64,000 nt of DNA from Acinetobacter corruptisaponis (lineage in GTDB: Bacteria; Pseudomonadota; Gammaproteobacteria; Pseudomonadales; Moraxellaceae): assembly GCF_030053775.1 (NCBI RefSeq), contig NZ_CP125669.1:3095962-3159961 (forward strand), written 5' to 3'. The position numbers and the translations under genes are program-made. Each line of letters starts with the position of its first letter. Position 1 is the stretch's first letter. Below, one piece after another: positions 8,907 through 19,011 of this stretch. The notes beneath the pieces are model-generated. The model saw nothing but the letters and a program-made list of their open reading frames with translations, was not told where the DNA came from and made no database searches.

Positions 8907-10103
8907 CTAGACAAATTGGGCTGCGGCTTGGGCAGATGACCATGCCCACTGGAAGTTATACCCCCCTAGATGACCTGTCACGTCGAGTACTTCACCAATA
9001 AAATACAAGCCTTTCTGCTTCTTGCTTTCCATGGTTTTTGAGGATACTTCGCTGGTGTCCACACCACCAAGCGTAACCTCGGCAGTACGATAACCCTCCG
9101 TTCCCGATGGCTTCACTGTAAATGCATGCAGTTGCGCCGCAATCTGTTCAAGTTGAAGATCGCTGATATTCCCAATCGCTGTCTCACTTTGCTCAGCCCA
9201 AATCAACTGCTGTAATTCCAGCACGATACTTTTTGCAGTGAATTCATTTAACAGGGTACGGAGTAATACTTTAGGTTGTGCTTTTTTCTTTTCCTTAAAA
9301 AATTGCACGAAATCCTGGCCTGGAAAGAAATCAATATTGAAGCTTTCCCCTACATGCCAGTAGTTTGAAAGCTGCAATGAGCTTGGACCACTTAAACCAC
9401 GATGGGTGAATAGCAGGGCTTCGGTAAATTGATGACGGTCATTGATTAAGGTGGCATCTAGGGCATTGCCGCTTAAGCGTGTTGTAACTTCCTTAAAATG
9501 GTCTGAAAAGGTAAAGGGAACCAGACCTGCACGGGTAGGGAAAACATGATGACCAAACTGCTGTGCAAGTTCATAGCCAAATCCTGAACCACCCAGGGTT
9601 GGAATGGATAACCCACCTGTTGCAACAACCAGTGATTCACAATGATAAGTTCCTTGGCTAGTTTCAATGACAAAACCTGAATCAGTCTGGGATTTTACCT
9701 GCTGAACTTCACAGTGGGTTTGAATTTTAACCCGTTTGGCCTTGTCACATTCTGAGAGTAACAGTTCCAAGATTTCCTTGGCCCCATTCAGGGTAAACAG
9801 TTGTCCGTGCTTGCGTTCTTCGTATTCAATAGCATATTCACAGACCAAGCCAATAAAGTCCCAGTTGGTGTAACGGCTCAGGGCTGAAATGACGAAATGT
9901 GGATTTTCGGAGATGTAGTTGGAGGGCTCAACATCCAGATTGGTAAAGTTGCATTTACCTCCCCCTGACATCAGAATTTTTTTACCGATTTTATTGGCCT
10001 TTTCCAGTACCACAACCGAACGCCCACGTTTGCCTGCTTCAGCAGCCAACATCAAGCCTGATGCGCCCGCACCTAAAACAACAACATCAACCTGATGAAC
10101 CAT
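8907..10103 (-). CDS. NAD(P)/FAD-dependent oxidoreductase, BaiN/HI0933 family
   Basis: 398 residues, the usual length for the HI0933/YhiN group. N-terminal Rossmann dinucleotide motif GAGASGLMLAAEAGKRGRSV (about residues 11-30) ending in VLEK, then the family hallmark GKKILMSGGGKCNFTN (about 40-55), a second GG-containing motif VVATGGLS (about 160-167), and the C-terminal GEVLDVTGHLGGYNFQWAWSSA. Its physiological substrate is unknown; BaiN of gut Clostridia acts on bile acids, but that should not be carried over. Last gene of the minus-strand run that starts at the TetR gene. Confidence 0.88.
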   Translation of the reverse strand: MVHQVDVVVLGAGASGLMLAAEAGKRGRSVVVLEKANKIGKKILMSGGGKCNFTNLDVEPSNYISENPHFVISALSRYTNWDFIGLVCEYAIEYEERKHGQLFTLNGAKEILELLLSECDKAKRVKIQTHCEVQQVKSQTDSGFVIETSQGTYHCESLVVATGGLSIPTLGGSGFGYELAQQFGHHVFPTRAGLVPFTFSDHFKEVTTRLSGNALDATLINDRHQFTEALLFTHRGLSGPSSLQLSNYWHVGESFNIDFFPGQDFVQFFKEKKKAQPKVLLRTLLNEFTAKSIVLELQQLIWAEQSETAIGNISDLQLEQIAAQLHAFTVKPSGTEGYRTAEVTLGGVDTSEVSSKTMESKKQKGLYFIGEVLDVTGHLGGYNFQWAWSSAQAAAQFV

Positions 10104-10156
10104 GAGTATTACTCGGTAGACGAAAAGCGGGCAATTATAAAAGATTTGTGGGGGTT

Positions 10157-11059
10157 TTAATATGCTTTAAGCTTTCCCTGCAACCCTCCTGTATGAATCG
10201 CCAGGATTCGAGTGTGGACAGGGAAATGATGGTGCTGGATTAAATCAAGAAGTCCCATCATCATTTTAGCGGTATACACCTGTTCCAGAGGAATATCATA
10301 TTGTTGTTCGAATTGCTGTATAAATTGCAGCAGTTCAGGTGTGGTTTTGGCATAACCACCACAACAATAGGCATCGGTTAAAGACCAGTTGTCTTTATCA
10401 GTCCATTGTTGAATATCCTGTTTGAGAAAATTACCTTTCAAGGCTGAAAAGCCTAAAACATGCTGTAGTTCTGAACTGCTTTCAATGATGCCTGCAAGGG
10501 TTCCCCCTGTACCCACGGCACAACAAATCACGTCATAATTTTCTAAATCATCAGGGGAGAGGATTTCCTGCGTCCCTTGAATGGCAAGGGTATTGCTTCC
10601 GCCCTCTGGAATAATAAAGGCTTGAGGATATTGTTGCTGCAACTGTTGCAGATACTCAGCTTGATGGCGTAGACGATATTCGGAACGACTGACAAAATTT
10701 AACTGCATACCCAAATCATGTGCTGTTTGGAGCGTTGGATTGAATGGTTGCGAAGCCAGTTCCTCACCACGAATCATGCCGATACTTTGAAAACCAAAAT
10801 GCTCTGCTGCAAAGGCTGTTGCAGCAATATGATTGGAAAACGCACCGCCAAAAGTGAGGACTTGAGAAAAACCTTGTTGTTGTGCTGTCAATAGGTTGTA
10901 TTTCAGTTTAAAAAACTTGTTGCCCGAAATCTGGGGGTGAATCAGGTCAAGGCGTTTGATGGTCAGTTGAACAGGCTGGGGAAGTTGCAATGTTTGATAA
11001 GGGATGGGAAAAGCAATGTGATCAAACATTTTTTGCGAACGAGAAATGAATTTGACCAC
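10157..11059 (-). CDS. PLP-dependent 1-aminocyclopropane-1-carboxylate deaminase/D-cysteine desulfhydrase family protein
   Basis: 300 residues, fold-type II PLP enzyme. The PLP lysine lies in SGNKFFKLKYNL (about residues 45-56), followed by the FGGAFSNHIAATA phosphate/substrate loop (about 70-82) and GTGGTLAGI (about 186-194). The family includes ACC deaminases and D-cysteine desulfhydrases; residues that decide between them cannot be judged safely here. A downstream start at M11 (11029, MFDHIAFPIP) is equally likely, because upstream residues VKFISRSQK are not typical. Between the EmrA-like gene (37 bases) and the flavoprotein gene (53 bases), probably co-transcribed. Confidence 0.8.
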   Translation of the reverse strand: MVKFISRSQKMFDHIAFPIPYQTLQLPQPVQLTIKRLDLIHPQISGNKFFKLKYNLLTAQQQGFSQVLTFGGAFSNHIAATAFAAEHFGFQSIGMIRGEELASQPFNPTLQTAHDLGMQLNFVSRSEYRLRHQAEYLQQLQQQYPQAFIIPEGGSNTLAIQGTQEILSPDDLENYDVICCAVGTGGTLAGIIESSSELQHVLGFSALKGNFLKQDIQQWTDKDNWSLTDAYCCGGYAKTTPELLQFIQQFEQQYDIPLEQVYTAKMMMGLLDLIQHHHFPVHTRILAIHTGGLQGKLKAY

Positions 11060-11096
11060 ATTGTAAATGTATTTGATTGAGAATGTCAGTGTTGGT

Positions 11097-12263
11097 TTAT
11101 GAGTCGGTGTCCACCGACGTGATCACCGACATACCAGGACGTAGGTTTTCCATACCTTTTTGATCTGGATCAATGGCGATGCGTACTGCAATACGTTGCA
11201 CCACTTTGGTAAAGTTGCCTGTGGCATTATCAGGTTTGAGTACACTGAATTCTGAACCCGCAGCAGGGGAAATCTGTTCCACGTGACCTGTAAATTTCTG
11301 ATGATTCATGGCATCAACGGTGAAATAGGCTTTTTGTCCAACTTTCATATTGGCAATCTGGGTTTCCTTAAAGTTGGCAATCACCCAGGTTTGTTTGGGA
11401 ATCAGGTAAAGCAACTGTGTTCCCGCAGCCACGTATTGACCGACACGTGGATTCACTTCACCCAACTGACCATCCAGCGGAGCAACAATGGTGCTGTAAT
11501 CCTTGGTGGTGTTGGCCTGATCGAGCTGTGCCTGTGCACTGTTCACTTGTGCCTTTAAACCTGCTTCCGCCACTTGTGCGGTTTTTAACGCCTCTTGCGC
11601 CACCAGAATATTGGCTTGGGCCTGCTTGAGCAAGGCGAGGTTGTTTTGGGCATCGGCGGCAGCCTTGTCCTGTTCGGATTTTGATGCCGCACCGCTGTCT
11701 CCCAGTTGCTGATAGCGTTTGAGCTGTGTAACGGATAAATCATACTGTGCCTTGACCTGATCCAGTTTGGCCTGTGCCGCCACCACATCGGCCTGACGTT
11801 GGGCAATGGCCTGGCTTTGATTGGCAAGGCTATTTTGTGCCTGCTCGACCCCTGAAACTGCCTGTGTCACCTTTTGGTCATAGGTGGTGGCATCAATGTG
11901 CATCAAGACCTGACCCTGCTTGACCTGATCGAAGTCCTTGACCATTACATCCTTGATATAGCCATTGATCTGTGAGGAAAGAATGGTGGTTTTACCTTTG
12001 ACATAACTATTGTCGGTTTGTTCAATCGCTGTATGAAATGGGCCAATACGCCATGCCCATAAAATAATGGTAATCCCAACAATTAAAACCAGCAGCATCC
12101 ACCATAGGGTAGAGCGTTTGGTTTTGATGAGCTTGCTGGTGGGCGGTGGTGGAGGCGGTGGTATTTGAGGCACAGTTTCCTGTACCTTTACGGGTTGTGG
12201 CGTTTCGTTCTGCTCAGCATTTTGAGCACTATTATTTTCTGGTTTATCTTGTTCAGACATCAT
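11097..12263 (-). CDS. EmrA-like membrane fusion protein (HlyD family)
   Basis: 388 residues: an acidic/polar cytoplasmic N-terminus with a run of seven prolines (about residues 36-42), one membrane anchor (about 53-70), a biotinyl-lipoyl-like half (GYIKDVMVKDFDQVKQGQVL), a long helical hairpin rich in Q and A (about 130-250), and a beta-barrel domain (PLDGQLGEVNPRVGQYV). It links an inner-membrane MFS pump to an outer-membrane channel. It follows the EmrB-like pump by 27 bases in the same operon. Substrates are probably hydrophobic toxins or uncouplers, inferred from the family. Confidence 0.9.
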   Translation of the reverse strand: MMSEQDKPENNSAQNAEQNETPQPVKVQETVPQIPPPPPPPTSKLIKTKRSTLWWMLLVLIVGITIILWAWRIGPFHTAIEQTDNSYVKGKTTILSSQINGYIKDVMVKDFDQVKQGQVLMHIDATTYDQKVTQAVSGVEQAQNSLANQSQAIAQRQADVVAAQAKLDQVKAQYDLSVTQLKRYQQLGDSGAASKSEQDKAAADAQNNLALLKQAQANILVAQEALKTAQVAEAGLKAQVNSAQAQLDQANTTKDYSTIVAPLDGQLGEVNPRVGQYVAAGTQLLYLIPKQTWVIANFKETQIANMKVGQKAYFTVDAMNHQKFTGHVEQISPAAGSEFSVLKPDNATGNFTKVVQRIAVRIAIDPDQKGMENLRPGMSVITSVDTDS

Positions 12264-12290
12264 GTTTTCTCAATCAAATACGATTAGGCG

Positions 12291-13937
12291 TTAACTGGCT
12301 GCTTGCAGATTCTTTCGGGTCAGGTATTTATTGCGTACATATTTAAATAACCCCCATAGCAGTAAAACAACGGCAAAAATGCCATTCAGTACAATCACAT
12401 CGTTATAGGCACGCACCTGTGCCTCACGGGTAACCACTTTATTCAGGTTTTGTAGCGCCTGATTGTTTTGCAGGACAGGATCGTTGCTACTCACCATTGC
12501 ACTATGCTGATAAGCCTGTAGACGTTGCGTGACCAATGGATCGGTTGGATCTAATTCACTGTTTATTTCAACCTTATAATTATTAGTCTGATGCTGTTGA
12601 TAGGTGTTAAAGAATGATGATCCGACCAAGCCACCAAAGTTTTGCGTGGCTGAGAACAGTACAATAAAGGTCACTACATATTGTGGACCACGCTGTAGGG
12701 TACGCATAAAGCCCAACAATAGCAGGGGACCAATAAACACACCGCCAGCAAAGCTCACCAAAAACTGACTACGATAGAAATTGGCAGGACGCACATCACT
12801 GGTGAGGTGATAATCCAGCGCACAGGCAATTAGGATCAGGATTTCGGCTAGGAATAAGTTCAGGATTAAACGTTCACGATGGAAAGTCAGCGCGCTAAAC
12901 ACCGAACCTGCAATGGTGCCGCAGAAGATCACTACATACAGTGGCACAAACTGGTCTGGTCCCATGCCCATGGTTTTGAGGAAATTCACTGCGGCATAGC
13001 TCTGTTCTGACATCAGCAGGCGTAAGGCAAAGGCACTCACCACGAAACTGAGCAAATCACCTGTCGCCAGCCAGCGAGTCATGATCAAGGGGTTTCTACG
13101 ATAATGCTCATAGGTCAATCCCAGAACAACCAGACAGAAACCAACAATCAGGGTATAGGCCAGCCACGGGCTGTTAAACCACCACAGGATTGGCCCTTGA
13201 GTCAGTACAGTACACAGGCAGGCAAACCCAGGGGCGAGTAGGGCAAAGGTAAAGAAATCCTGCTTTTCAAAGACTTCTAAACGCAGGCTGCGTGGCAGTT
13301 TAAGTGACACCACCATCGCCAGACAGCAAATTGCCAGACCCAGCTCAAAGGTGTAAATCACATCCCATTGATTGGCACTGAGCAGATAGGGTGAAATGAT
13401 CCATGCCAAAGGCAAACCAAGTTGCTGGAATCCAAAGGCCAGATAAATCCCTTTTGGCATATCAGCCTTGCTGAAGGCCTGCATGGTGTAATACATACCC
13501 AGCGAACTAAGCGGAGCAGCGGCCAGCCCTGCAATAAAACGTACAAACAGCGCCATTTCATAGGTTTTAACAAAGATGTGCAGAATCAGTACGCCAATAA
13601 ACACCAGCAAACCAATTTCTGAAAACAGGCGCAAACCATATTGCTGACGGGCTTTAAACAGGATCAGGTTGGAACTGACATTCGCCATGACATAGGCTGC
13701 GGGCAGCCATGCCGCCTGAGAGGGCGTTAAACCATACTCACCCTGAAAAATTGGTAAATTGGCCACAATAAAGCCATTACTTAAACTGGCGGCAACCGCA
13801 ATAAATAGACCAATAATAAAATAGGCCAGACGTTTCGGGGTTGCATGGGCAATTGCCGCAGGCGAGCCAGGCAGGGTTGGACGCTCATCTGCTGACCAAT
13901 CTGGAGGTGTCTCAAGATAGCGAGGTGTTTTATCCAT
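12291..13937 (-). CDS. EmrB-like MFS drug:proton antiporter (DHA2, 14 TM)
   Basis: 548 residues with about 14 hydrophobic helices, typical of DHA2 transporters of the EmrB/FarB type. The N-terminal helices carry a motif like LTPSQAAWLPAAYVMANVSSNLI (about residues 71-93), the usual EmrB helix-2 pattern. A long loop (about 440-500) precedes the last helix and a basic tail. It exports drugs using the proton gradient together with the adjacent fusion protein. It starts 13 bases after the TetR gene stop, so it is in one operon with its probable repressor. Confidence 0.9.
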   Translation of the reverse strand: MDKTPRYLETPPDWSADERPTLPGSPAAIAHATPKRLAYFIIGLFIAVAASLSNGFIVANLPIFQGEYGLTPSQAAWLPAAYVMANVSSNLILFKARQQYGLRLFSEIGLLVFIGVLILHIFVKTYEMALFVRFIAGLAAAPLSSLGMYYTMQAFSKADMPKGIYLAFGFQQLGLPLAWIISPYLLSANQWDVIYTFELGLAICCLAMVVSLKLPRSLRLEVFEKQDFFTFALLAPGFACLCTVLTQGPILWWFNSPWLAYTLIVGFCLVVLGLTYEHYRRNPLIMTRWLATGDLLSFVVSAFALRLLMSEQSYAAVNFLKTMGMGPDQFVPLYVVIFCGTIAGSVFSALTFHRERLILNLFLAEILILIACALDYHLTSDVRPANFYRSQFLVSFAGGVFIGPLLLLGFMRTLQRGPQYVVTFIVLFSATQNFGGLVGSSFFNTYQQHQTNNYKVEINSELDPTDPLVTQRLQAYQHSAMVSSNDPVLQNNQALQNLNKVVTREAQVRAYNDVIVLNGIFAVVLLLWGLFKYVRNKYLTRKNLQAAS

Positions 13938-13950
13938 GTTATTCCTCGAA

Positions 13951-14499
13951 CTACACTTTAATGCCGTTTAATAATAATTCTATTGCCCGTTTTGCAAGTT
14001 GCACCTGATCCTGGCCTGTATGTCCCTGAAATGAGGAACCGAGAATCGCCGTAATCATGGCAAAATCTTTTGTTGTTAAATCATCACGGCATAATTGATG
14101 TTGTATGGCCTGGTCAATCAGTGGTTGTAATGCTTTGTCACGCCGTTCATAAATGTTTAGCATGATTGGGTCCTGACGATCAATGATGCGCCAGTAATCA
14201 ATCAACACCACCAGATGCGGAAGCTGTTCAATATGGCTTTCAATCAAACGAATAAAGCCATCATTAAAAGGAAGCAGCGCTTGTGCCCGCTGCTCCAGTC
14301 GGGTAATGGCCTGTTCGAGCAAGGCGGCCATTAAGGCCTTGCGATCTGAAAAATTACGATAAAAAGTTGCCCGACCCACGCCAGCATGGTCAATAATCAC
14401 CTGTAACGACACATGAACACCGTGGCTACGAAAAATTTCCTCGGCAGCATGAAGTAGTTCATCACGGTTATGTGCTGCAAGTTGTTGGCGTTTTGTCAT
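13951..14499 (-). CDS. TetR-family regulator of the efflux operon
   Basis: 182 residues. The N-terminal HTH reads RDELLHAAEEIFRSHG...VIIDHAGVGRATFYRNFSDRKAL (about residues 13-56), the TetR signature. The ligand domain is variable, as usual. First gene of the efflux operon, so probably autoregulatory and released by an efflux substrate. A dyad 40 bases upstream of its start is a good operator candidate. Confidence 0.92.
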   Translation of the reverse strand: MTKRQQLAAHNRDELLHAAEEIFRSHGVHVSLQVIIDHAGVGRATFYRNFSDRKALMAALLEQAITRLEQRAQALLPFNDGFIRLIESHIEQLPHLVVLIDYWRIIDRQDPIMLNIYERRDKALQPLIDQAIQHQLCRDDLTTKDFAMITAILGSSFQGHTGQDQVQLAKRAIELLLNGIKV

Positions 14500-14538
14500 A
14501 ATGTGAAAAGTAGACCTTTATTGCTCACTTGAATTTAT

Positions 14539-14554
14539 CGGACAATTTTGTCCG
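14539..14554. promoter_or_regulatory. Probable TetR operator
   Basis: CGGACAA-TT-TTGTCCG: perfect 7-bp arms with a 2-base centre, lying between the TetR gene and the divergent DUF1345 gene. Size, symmetry and position fit a TetR-family dimer site; it could control both directions. Confidence 0.65.
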
Positions 14555-14686
14555 TTGTAAATGTTGAAATGGGAATTATTTTGTTGAAATTAGGTAAAAG
14601 AGTTGTTTTTACTAATTTTTATTCAATCAGACAGTGGTAAAAATAAGTATAAGTTCATTGCAGATAAAAATGAAAAGAGGTGAAAA

Positions 14687-15364
14687 ATGCAGGCGTTGAT
14701 CTATCGTTTGGCGCGGGGAGTAAAACACCGTCCCTATTTGTCTTCGACATTTTTACTGGGTTTGCTGATCTATGCCGCTTTGCATTTTTTCACTAACTGG
14801 CAATGGGCGACCTGTCTACAGTTGGGATGGAACACCGCCATCTGGTTGTATTTATTTCTCACCCTACGAATGATGTGGCACTTGGATGCAAGCCATATTT
14901 TACAGCGGGCCAGACAACAGGATGAAGGTAAATGGATGATCCTGACTGTTGTATTGATTGCAATCGTGGTGTGTTTCATCTCCATTGTGGTACAACTGAG
15001 CCATGTTCCCAAAGATCAGGCTGTTCTTAAGGGCGTTCTTATTTTGCTGACCATCGGCACTATTTTTTCAACATGGCTAATGTTGCATACCTTGTTTGCC
15101 ATTCACTATGCCCATGACTATTATCTTGCCAAAAGTCGCCATGAGGATGCTGGACTGGATTTCCCCAAAACAGATCAGCCTGATTATCTTGATTTTATTT
15201 ATTTCAGTTACATTATTGGTACTTCGGCACAAACAGCGGATGTGTCTATTACCACTTCTGAGGTCAGGCATCTGAACATTTTTCACTGTGTCTTGGCTTT
15301 TATGTTTAATACGGTGATTTTGGCAGTTGCAATCAATGTGGCAGCCAGTTTAATTGGATTTTAA
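14687..15364 (+). CDS. DUF1345 family membrane protein
   Basis: 225 residues with about five hydrophobic helices. The DUF1345 hallmark is present near residues 166-190: PDYLDFIYFSYIIGTSAQTADV. Function of the family is unknown; the P-loop-like FxYFxxxIGxxxQ(T/S)xD pattern resembles ion-channel pores. Divergent from the efflux regulator, 187 bases away, so the shared gap could link their control. ATG after AAAGAGG. Confidence 0.88.
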   Translation: MQALIYRLARGVKHRPYLSSTFLLGLLIYAALHFFTNWQWATCLQLGWNTAIWLYLFLTLRMMWHLDASHILQRARQQDEGKWMILTVVLIAIVVCFISIVVQLSHVPKDQAVLKGVLILLTIGTIFSTWLMLHTLFAIHYAHDYYLAKSRHEDAGLDFPKTDQPDYLDFIYFSYIIGTSAQTADVSITTSEVRHLNIFHCVLAFMFNTVILAVAINVAASLIGF

Positions 15365-15464
15365 CTGATAACTTATTTTTATTTATTTTATTAAAATTGA
15401 TCATTTTTATTTTTGATTTGGGTTGGCTATTTTAAATATAACCAAACATCGCAAGGATAAGAAC

Positions 15465-16223
15465 ATGACCACCCAGCATCAAGTGAACCAGCAGCAATAT
15501 CAGGATAAATCTCAAGCCTATTTAAACAGTGCAGTCCATGCGCAGGGGATTGAATTTCAAAAAATGCGAAAGTTGATTCAAGCGCATCAATTTAAAAGGG
15601 TGTTGGATTTGGGCTGTGGTGGCGGGCATGTCACTTACCAGATCGCCCCATGTGTGGATGAGGTTGTGGCTTATGACCTAACGCCGTCTATGGTGGAGTT
15701 GGTCGCTCAGCAAAGCAGGGAAAGAGGCTTTCATAATGTGATCGGTCAGCAAGGCGCTGCGGAATCCTTATCGTTTGCAGATCAGAGTTTTGACTGTGTG
15801 ATCACGCGTTATTCAGCACACCATTGGCAGAATGTGATGCAGGCAATGAGCGAAATATATCGAGTTTTGGCTAAAAATGGCAAGCTTGTGATTGTCGATA
15901 TTTTAGGAAATGCAAATCCTGTTATGGATACATTTTTTCAGACCATAGAAACCATCCGTGATCCAAGCCATGTACGAAATTATAGTTTGCAGGAATGGAT
16001 GCACTTTGCTGAATATGCAGGGTTTAAAGTTGAAACTGTTGAAAAGCAAAGTCTGGATTTAGAGTTTCAAAGCTGGACGCAGCGGATGCAGACACCTAAA
16101 CATGCGGTTGAAACCATACGTTATTTACAGCAAAAAGCATCTGATCAAACGCAGCAATATTATCAGATTCAGGTAGATGGTTCTTTTAGCAGTGAGGTAT
16201 TGTGGATGGTGCTTGCTAAATGA
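15465..16223 (+). CDS. Class I SAM-dependent methyltransferase (UbiE/YcgJ-like)
   Basis: 252 residues from the ATG at 15465, chosen over upstream in-frame starts because AAGGATAAG lies just before it. The SAM-binding motif I is VLDLGCGGGHVTY (about residues 46-58), the acidic residue ending strand 2 is in VVAYDLTP, and motif II/post-II FDCVITRYSAHHW (about 107-119) is like UbiE-type enzymes. The C-terminal half determines substrate and is not recognised. Probably a small-molecule methylase. Ends at a strong convergent hairpin. Confidence 0.85.
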   Translation: MTTQHQVNQQQYQDKSQAYLNSAVHAQGIEFQKMRKLIQAHQFKRVLDLGCGGGHVTYQIAPCVDEVVAYDLTPSMVELVAQQSRERGFHNVIGQQGAAESLSFADQSFDCVITRYSAHHWQNVMQAMSEIYRVLAKNGKLVIVDILGNANPVMDTFFQTIETIRDPSHVRNYSLQEWMHFAEYAGFKVETVEKQSLDLEFQSWTQRMQTPKHAVETIRYLQQKASDQTQQYYQIQVDGSFSSEVLWMVLAK

Positions 16224-16232
16224 TAGGAATCA

Positions 16233-16260
16233 ATTGAAGAGTGGGTTAACACTCTTCAAT
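16233..16260. terminator. Bidirectional hairpin between methyltransferase and lipoprotein genes
   Basis: ATTGAAGAGTG (16233-16243) and CACTCTTCAAT (16250-16260) form a perfect 11-bp stem with a 6-base loop, 10 bases after the methyltransferase stop. It lacks a long T run, so it may work mainly as a 3'-end stabiliser. Confidence 0.65.
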
Positions 16261-16274
16261 CACTTATTCTAAAT

Positions 16275-16631
16275 TTACTTTTTGCAGTTTGGTTGAGACA
16301 AATCAATAATTTGAGTTCCCTCTACTCGATAGCCAACTTGGCCCACCAGAAAAGCCTGATTTAACTGGGTAATCACCACATCAGATAATGCAACAGAACA
16401 AGGGTTCTTCTCAATTGCACGATCTATTGCAGTTTTAAAGTTCGGCATACCAAGAGGAAACAGGATTACAGGTACTTTGTCTTCGCCGATGACACGTTGT
16501 CCTTTAATAAACTGGTTGGAGTTAATATTATAATTCTTGGTGGATGCAACAGTCATATCAGCAATACGAACTGCACATCCTGTTGAAAATAACATTGCTG
16601 TTACAGTTGCAAGCGCTAAAAACTTTTTCAT
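16275..16631 (-). CDS. Small putative lipoprotein
   Basis: 118 residues from MKKFLALATVTAMLFSTGC; lipobox S-T-G-C with the lipidated Cys at about residue 19. Upstream in-frame codons would only add an untypical leader, and an AAGGGG-like ribosome site lies before 16631. The mature part is about 100 residues with two further cysteines (one near the end, PNCKK) that could pair. Function unknown; outer-membrane or periplasmic location inferred from the lipobox. Confidence 0.75.
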   Translation of the reverse strand: MKKFLALATVTAMLFSTGCAVRIADMTVASTKNYNINSNQFIKGQRVIGEDKVPVILFPLGMPNFKTAIDRAIEKNPCSVALSDVVITQLNQAFLVGQVGYRVEGTQIIDLSQPNCKK

Positions 16632-16698
16632 AAAAAACCCCTTATAAATTAAAAAATAAAAGCGTATGCATCTTATGTATTTATTTAAAAAAATCAAT

Positions 16699-16726
16699 AA
16701 AAAAGACTCATAAATGAGTCTTTTTT
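16699..16726 (-). terminator. Terminator of metG
   Basis: AAAAAAGACTCAT followed by ATGAGTCTTTTTT, a perfect stem with a tiny A-rich loop, lies 20 bases beyond the metG stop on the minus strand. T-rich on both strands, so it may act bidirectionally. Confidence 0.85.
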
Positions 16727-16746
16727 AGATGAAGGGAAATAATGGC

Positions 16747-18804
16747 TTAAGACACTTTATCGCCAGCTTTAGCGCCAGATTCAGGTGAGATCACCCAAAC
16801 ACCTTCACCATTTCCAGCAGCAAGCACCATTCCATTTGAGATGCCAAAACGCATCTTACGCGGTGCAAGGTTGGCCACCATCACAACGAGTTTACCTTTT
16901 AAGTCTTCTGGTGCATACGAACCACGAATTCCACTGAACACATTACGTGGTTCTGCTTCGCCTATATCCAAAGTCAATTGCAGCAGTTTATCCGAACCCT
17001 CAACTATAGTCGCTTCAAGCACTTGAGCAACACGCAGGTCAACTTTCATAAAATCTTCAATACCAATGATTTCAGCTTCATCCACTTTAGGTTCAGGTTT
17101 CTTCTCGGCTTTCTTCTCTTTTTTCTTTTCCACTTTTGGTGCTTCTGCCGCAGCAGCCAAAGAATCTTTAGAGGCATCCACCATTGCCGTAACCGCTTTT
17201 GGGTCAACACGCTGCATTAATGGCTGGAACTGTGCAATTTCATGTGCCACTAAAATCTGCTTGCGAGATTCAAAGCCAAAGCTTTCAAGCTGTAAGAATG
17301 CCTGAACCTGTGCAGCAAGCGTTGGCAATACTGGTGATAGGTAAACCGCAAGCTGACGGAACAGGTTGATCCCCACCGAACAAACATCATGCACCTGTTG
17401 CTCCTGACCCTCTTGCTTGGCAAGTGCCCACGGTTTTTTCTCATCAATATACTGGTTGGCACGGTCTGCCAAGGCCATGATTTCACGAATTGCCGCAGAA
17501 AACTCGCGTGCCTCGTATGCCTTGGCAATTGAATCACCCGCATCAATAAAGCTTTGAACCAGCTCAGGTTCAGCACAGGTACTGGATAAAGTATTGTTGA
17601 AATTGCTGTTAATGAATTTCGCACAACGGCTGGCAATATTCACCACTTTACCGACAAGGTCTGAATTTACCTTTTGTACAAAGTCATCCAGATTTAAGTC
17701 TGAATCTTCAACTTTGTCAGAAAGCTTGGAGGCAAAGTAATAGCGTAAATATTCAGGATTCAAATGCTGTAAATAGGTCTCAGCTTTAATGAATGTGCCA
17801 CGAGACTTTGACATCTTCTGACCATTCACAGTCAGGAAACCATTTACGAATAAACCTGATGGCGTGCGGTAGTTTGCACCCTCAAGCATGGCAGGCCAAA
17901 ACAGCGCATGGAAATAAACAATGTCTTTACCAATGAAATGGTAGACTTCATTTTGTGAATCTTTTTTCCAGAAATCATCAAAACTTAAATCAGGACGCTT
18001 GGTTTTGATATAGTTTTCAAAACTCGACATATAACCAATCGGCGCATCGACCCAAACATAAAAATATTTATTTGGCGCATCTGGAATCTCAAAACCAAAA
18101 TAAGGCGCATCACGGGAAATATCCCAGTCAGATAAACCTGCATCGAACCATTCATCCAGCTTATTGGCAATCGAAACTGGCAGACGACCTTGATCACGTG
18201 TCCATTTTTGTAAATATTCGGCAAAATTAGGAAGCTTAAAGAAGTAGTGGTCTGATGATTTTTCTACAGGCGTTGCACCACTCAAGGTTGAGCGTGGATC
18301 AAGTAATTCTGTTGCGTTATAGGTTGTACCGCAGACTTCGCAGGCATCGCCGTACTGATCTTCAGATTTACATTTTGGGCAAGTCCCTTTAATAAAACGG
18401 TCAGACAGGAACATGCCTTTTTCAGGATCAAACAACTGTGTGACAGGACGAATTGCAATATTGCCTGCTTCACGGTTCTTAATATAAATTTCTTCTGAAC
18501 GAGCCTTGTTTTCATCACTATTGGTTGAATCATAGTGATCAAAATGCACACCAAATCCATCAAAATCACGAATATGCTCTTTCTGAACATTGGCAATTTG
18601 CGCTTCTGGACTGATGCCATTGGCTTCAGCACGCAGCATGATCGCTGTACCGTGAGCATCATCCGCACATACGTAAGTCACGTCATGACCCATTGCACGC
18701 ATCGCACGAACCCAAATATCTGCCTGGATATAACCGAGTAAGTGTCCCATATGGATTGGACCATTGGCATAAGGGAGGGCATTGGTGACTAAAATTTTAC
18801 GCAC
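16747..18804 (-). CDS. metG: Methionyl-tRNA synthetase
   Basis: 685 residues, the long MetG form. HIGH-like signature [15 protein letters not shown] near the N-terminus, a zinc knuckle [17 protein letters not shown] (about residues 143-159), KMSKS loop [11 protein letters not shown] (about 330-340), a lysine-rich linker (about 560-582) and a C-terminal Trbp111-like tRNA-binding domain (about 583-685). The start is assigned to GTG at 18804 ([13 protein letters not shown]), 10 bases after GAGAG. The codon two before it is ATA, where relatives, as I recall, begin with ATG (MSVRKIL). Essential cytoplasmic enzyme; monocistronic with its own terminator. Confidence 0.95.
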   Translation of the reverse strand: MRKILVTNALPYANGPIHMGHLLGYIQADIWVRAMRAMGHDVTYVCADDAHGTAIMLRAEANGISPEAQIANVQKEHIRDFDGFGVHFDHYDSTNSDENKARSEEIYIKNREAGNIAIRPVTQLFDPEKGMFLSDRFIKGTCPKCKSEDQYGDACEVCGTTYNATELLDPRSTLSGATPVEKSSDHYFFKLPNFAEYLQKWTRDQGRLPVSIANKLDEWFDAGLSDWDISRDAPYFGFEIPDAPNKYFYVWVDAPIGYMSSFENYIKTKRPDLSFDDFWKKDSQNEVYHFIGKDIVYFHALFWPAMLEGANYRTPSGLFVNGFLTVNGQKMSKSRGTFIKAETYLQHLNPEYLRYYFASKLSDKVEDSDLNLDDFVQKVNSDLVGKVVNIASRCAKFINSNFNNTLSSTCAEPELVQSFIDAGDSIAKAYEAREFSAAIREIMALADRANQYIDEKKPWALAKQEGQEQQVHDVCSVGINLFRQLAVYLSPVLPTLAAQVQAFLQLESFGFESRKQILVAHEIAQFQPLMQRVDPKAVTAMVDASKDSLAAAAEAPKVEKKKEKKAEKKPEPKVDEAEIIGIEDFMKVDLRVAQVLEATIVEGSDKLLQLTLDIGEAEPRNVFSGIRGSYAPEDLKGKLVVMVANLAPRKMRFGISNGMVLAAGNGEGVWVISPESGAKAGDKVS

Positions 18805-19011
18805 GGATATTGTTCTCTCATTCGTATTTACAAGGTGGATGATTTTACATGACTTAAGACAGACTTGCACAAGGGAATCGGTGAAATCTTTTTAATCGGA
18901 TTGGATTGCTTATGCACATTTCAAACTTCACCAAAGCTTCACTTTGGCTTCAATCAAAGTACGTCTGTTTGAATGAAAATAAACACAGCATCAAATCGCT
19001 GGGAGAGAAAA

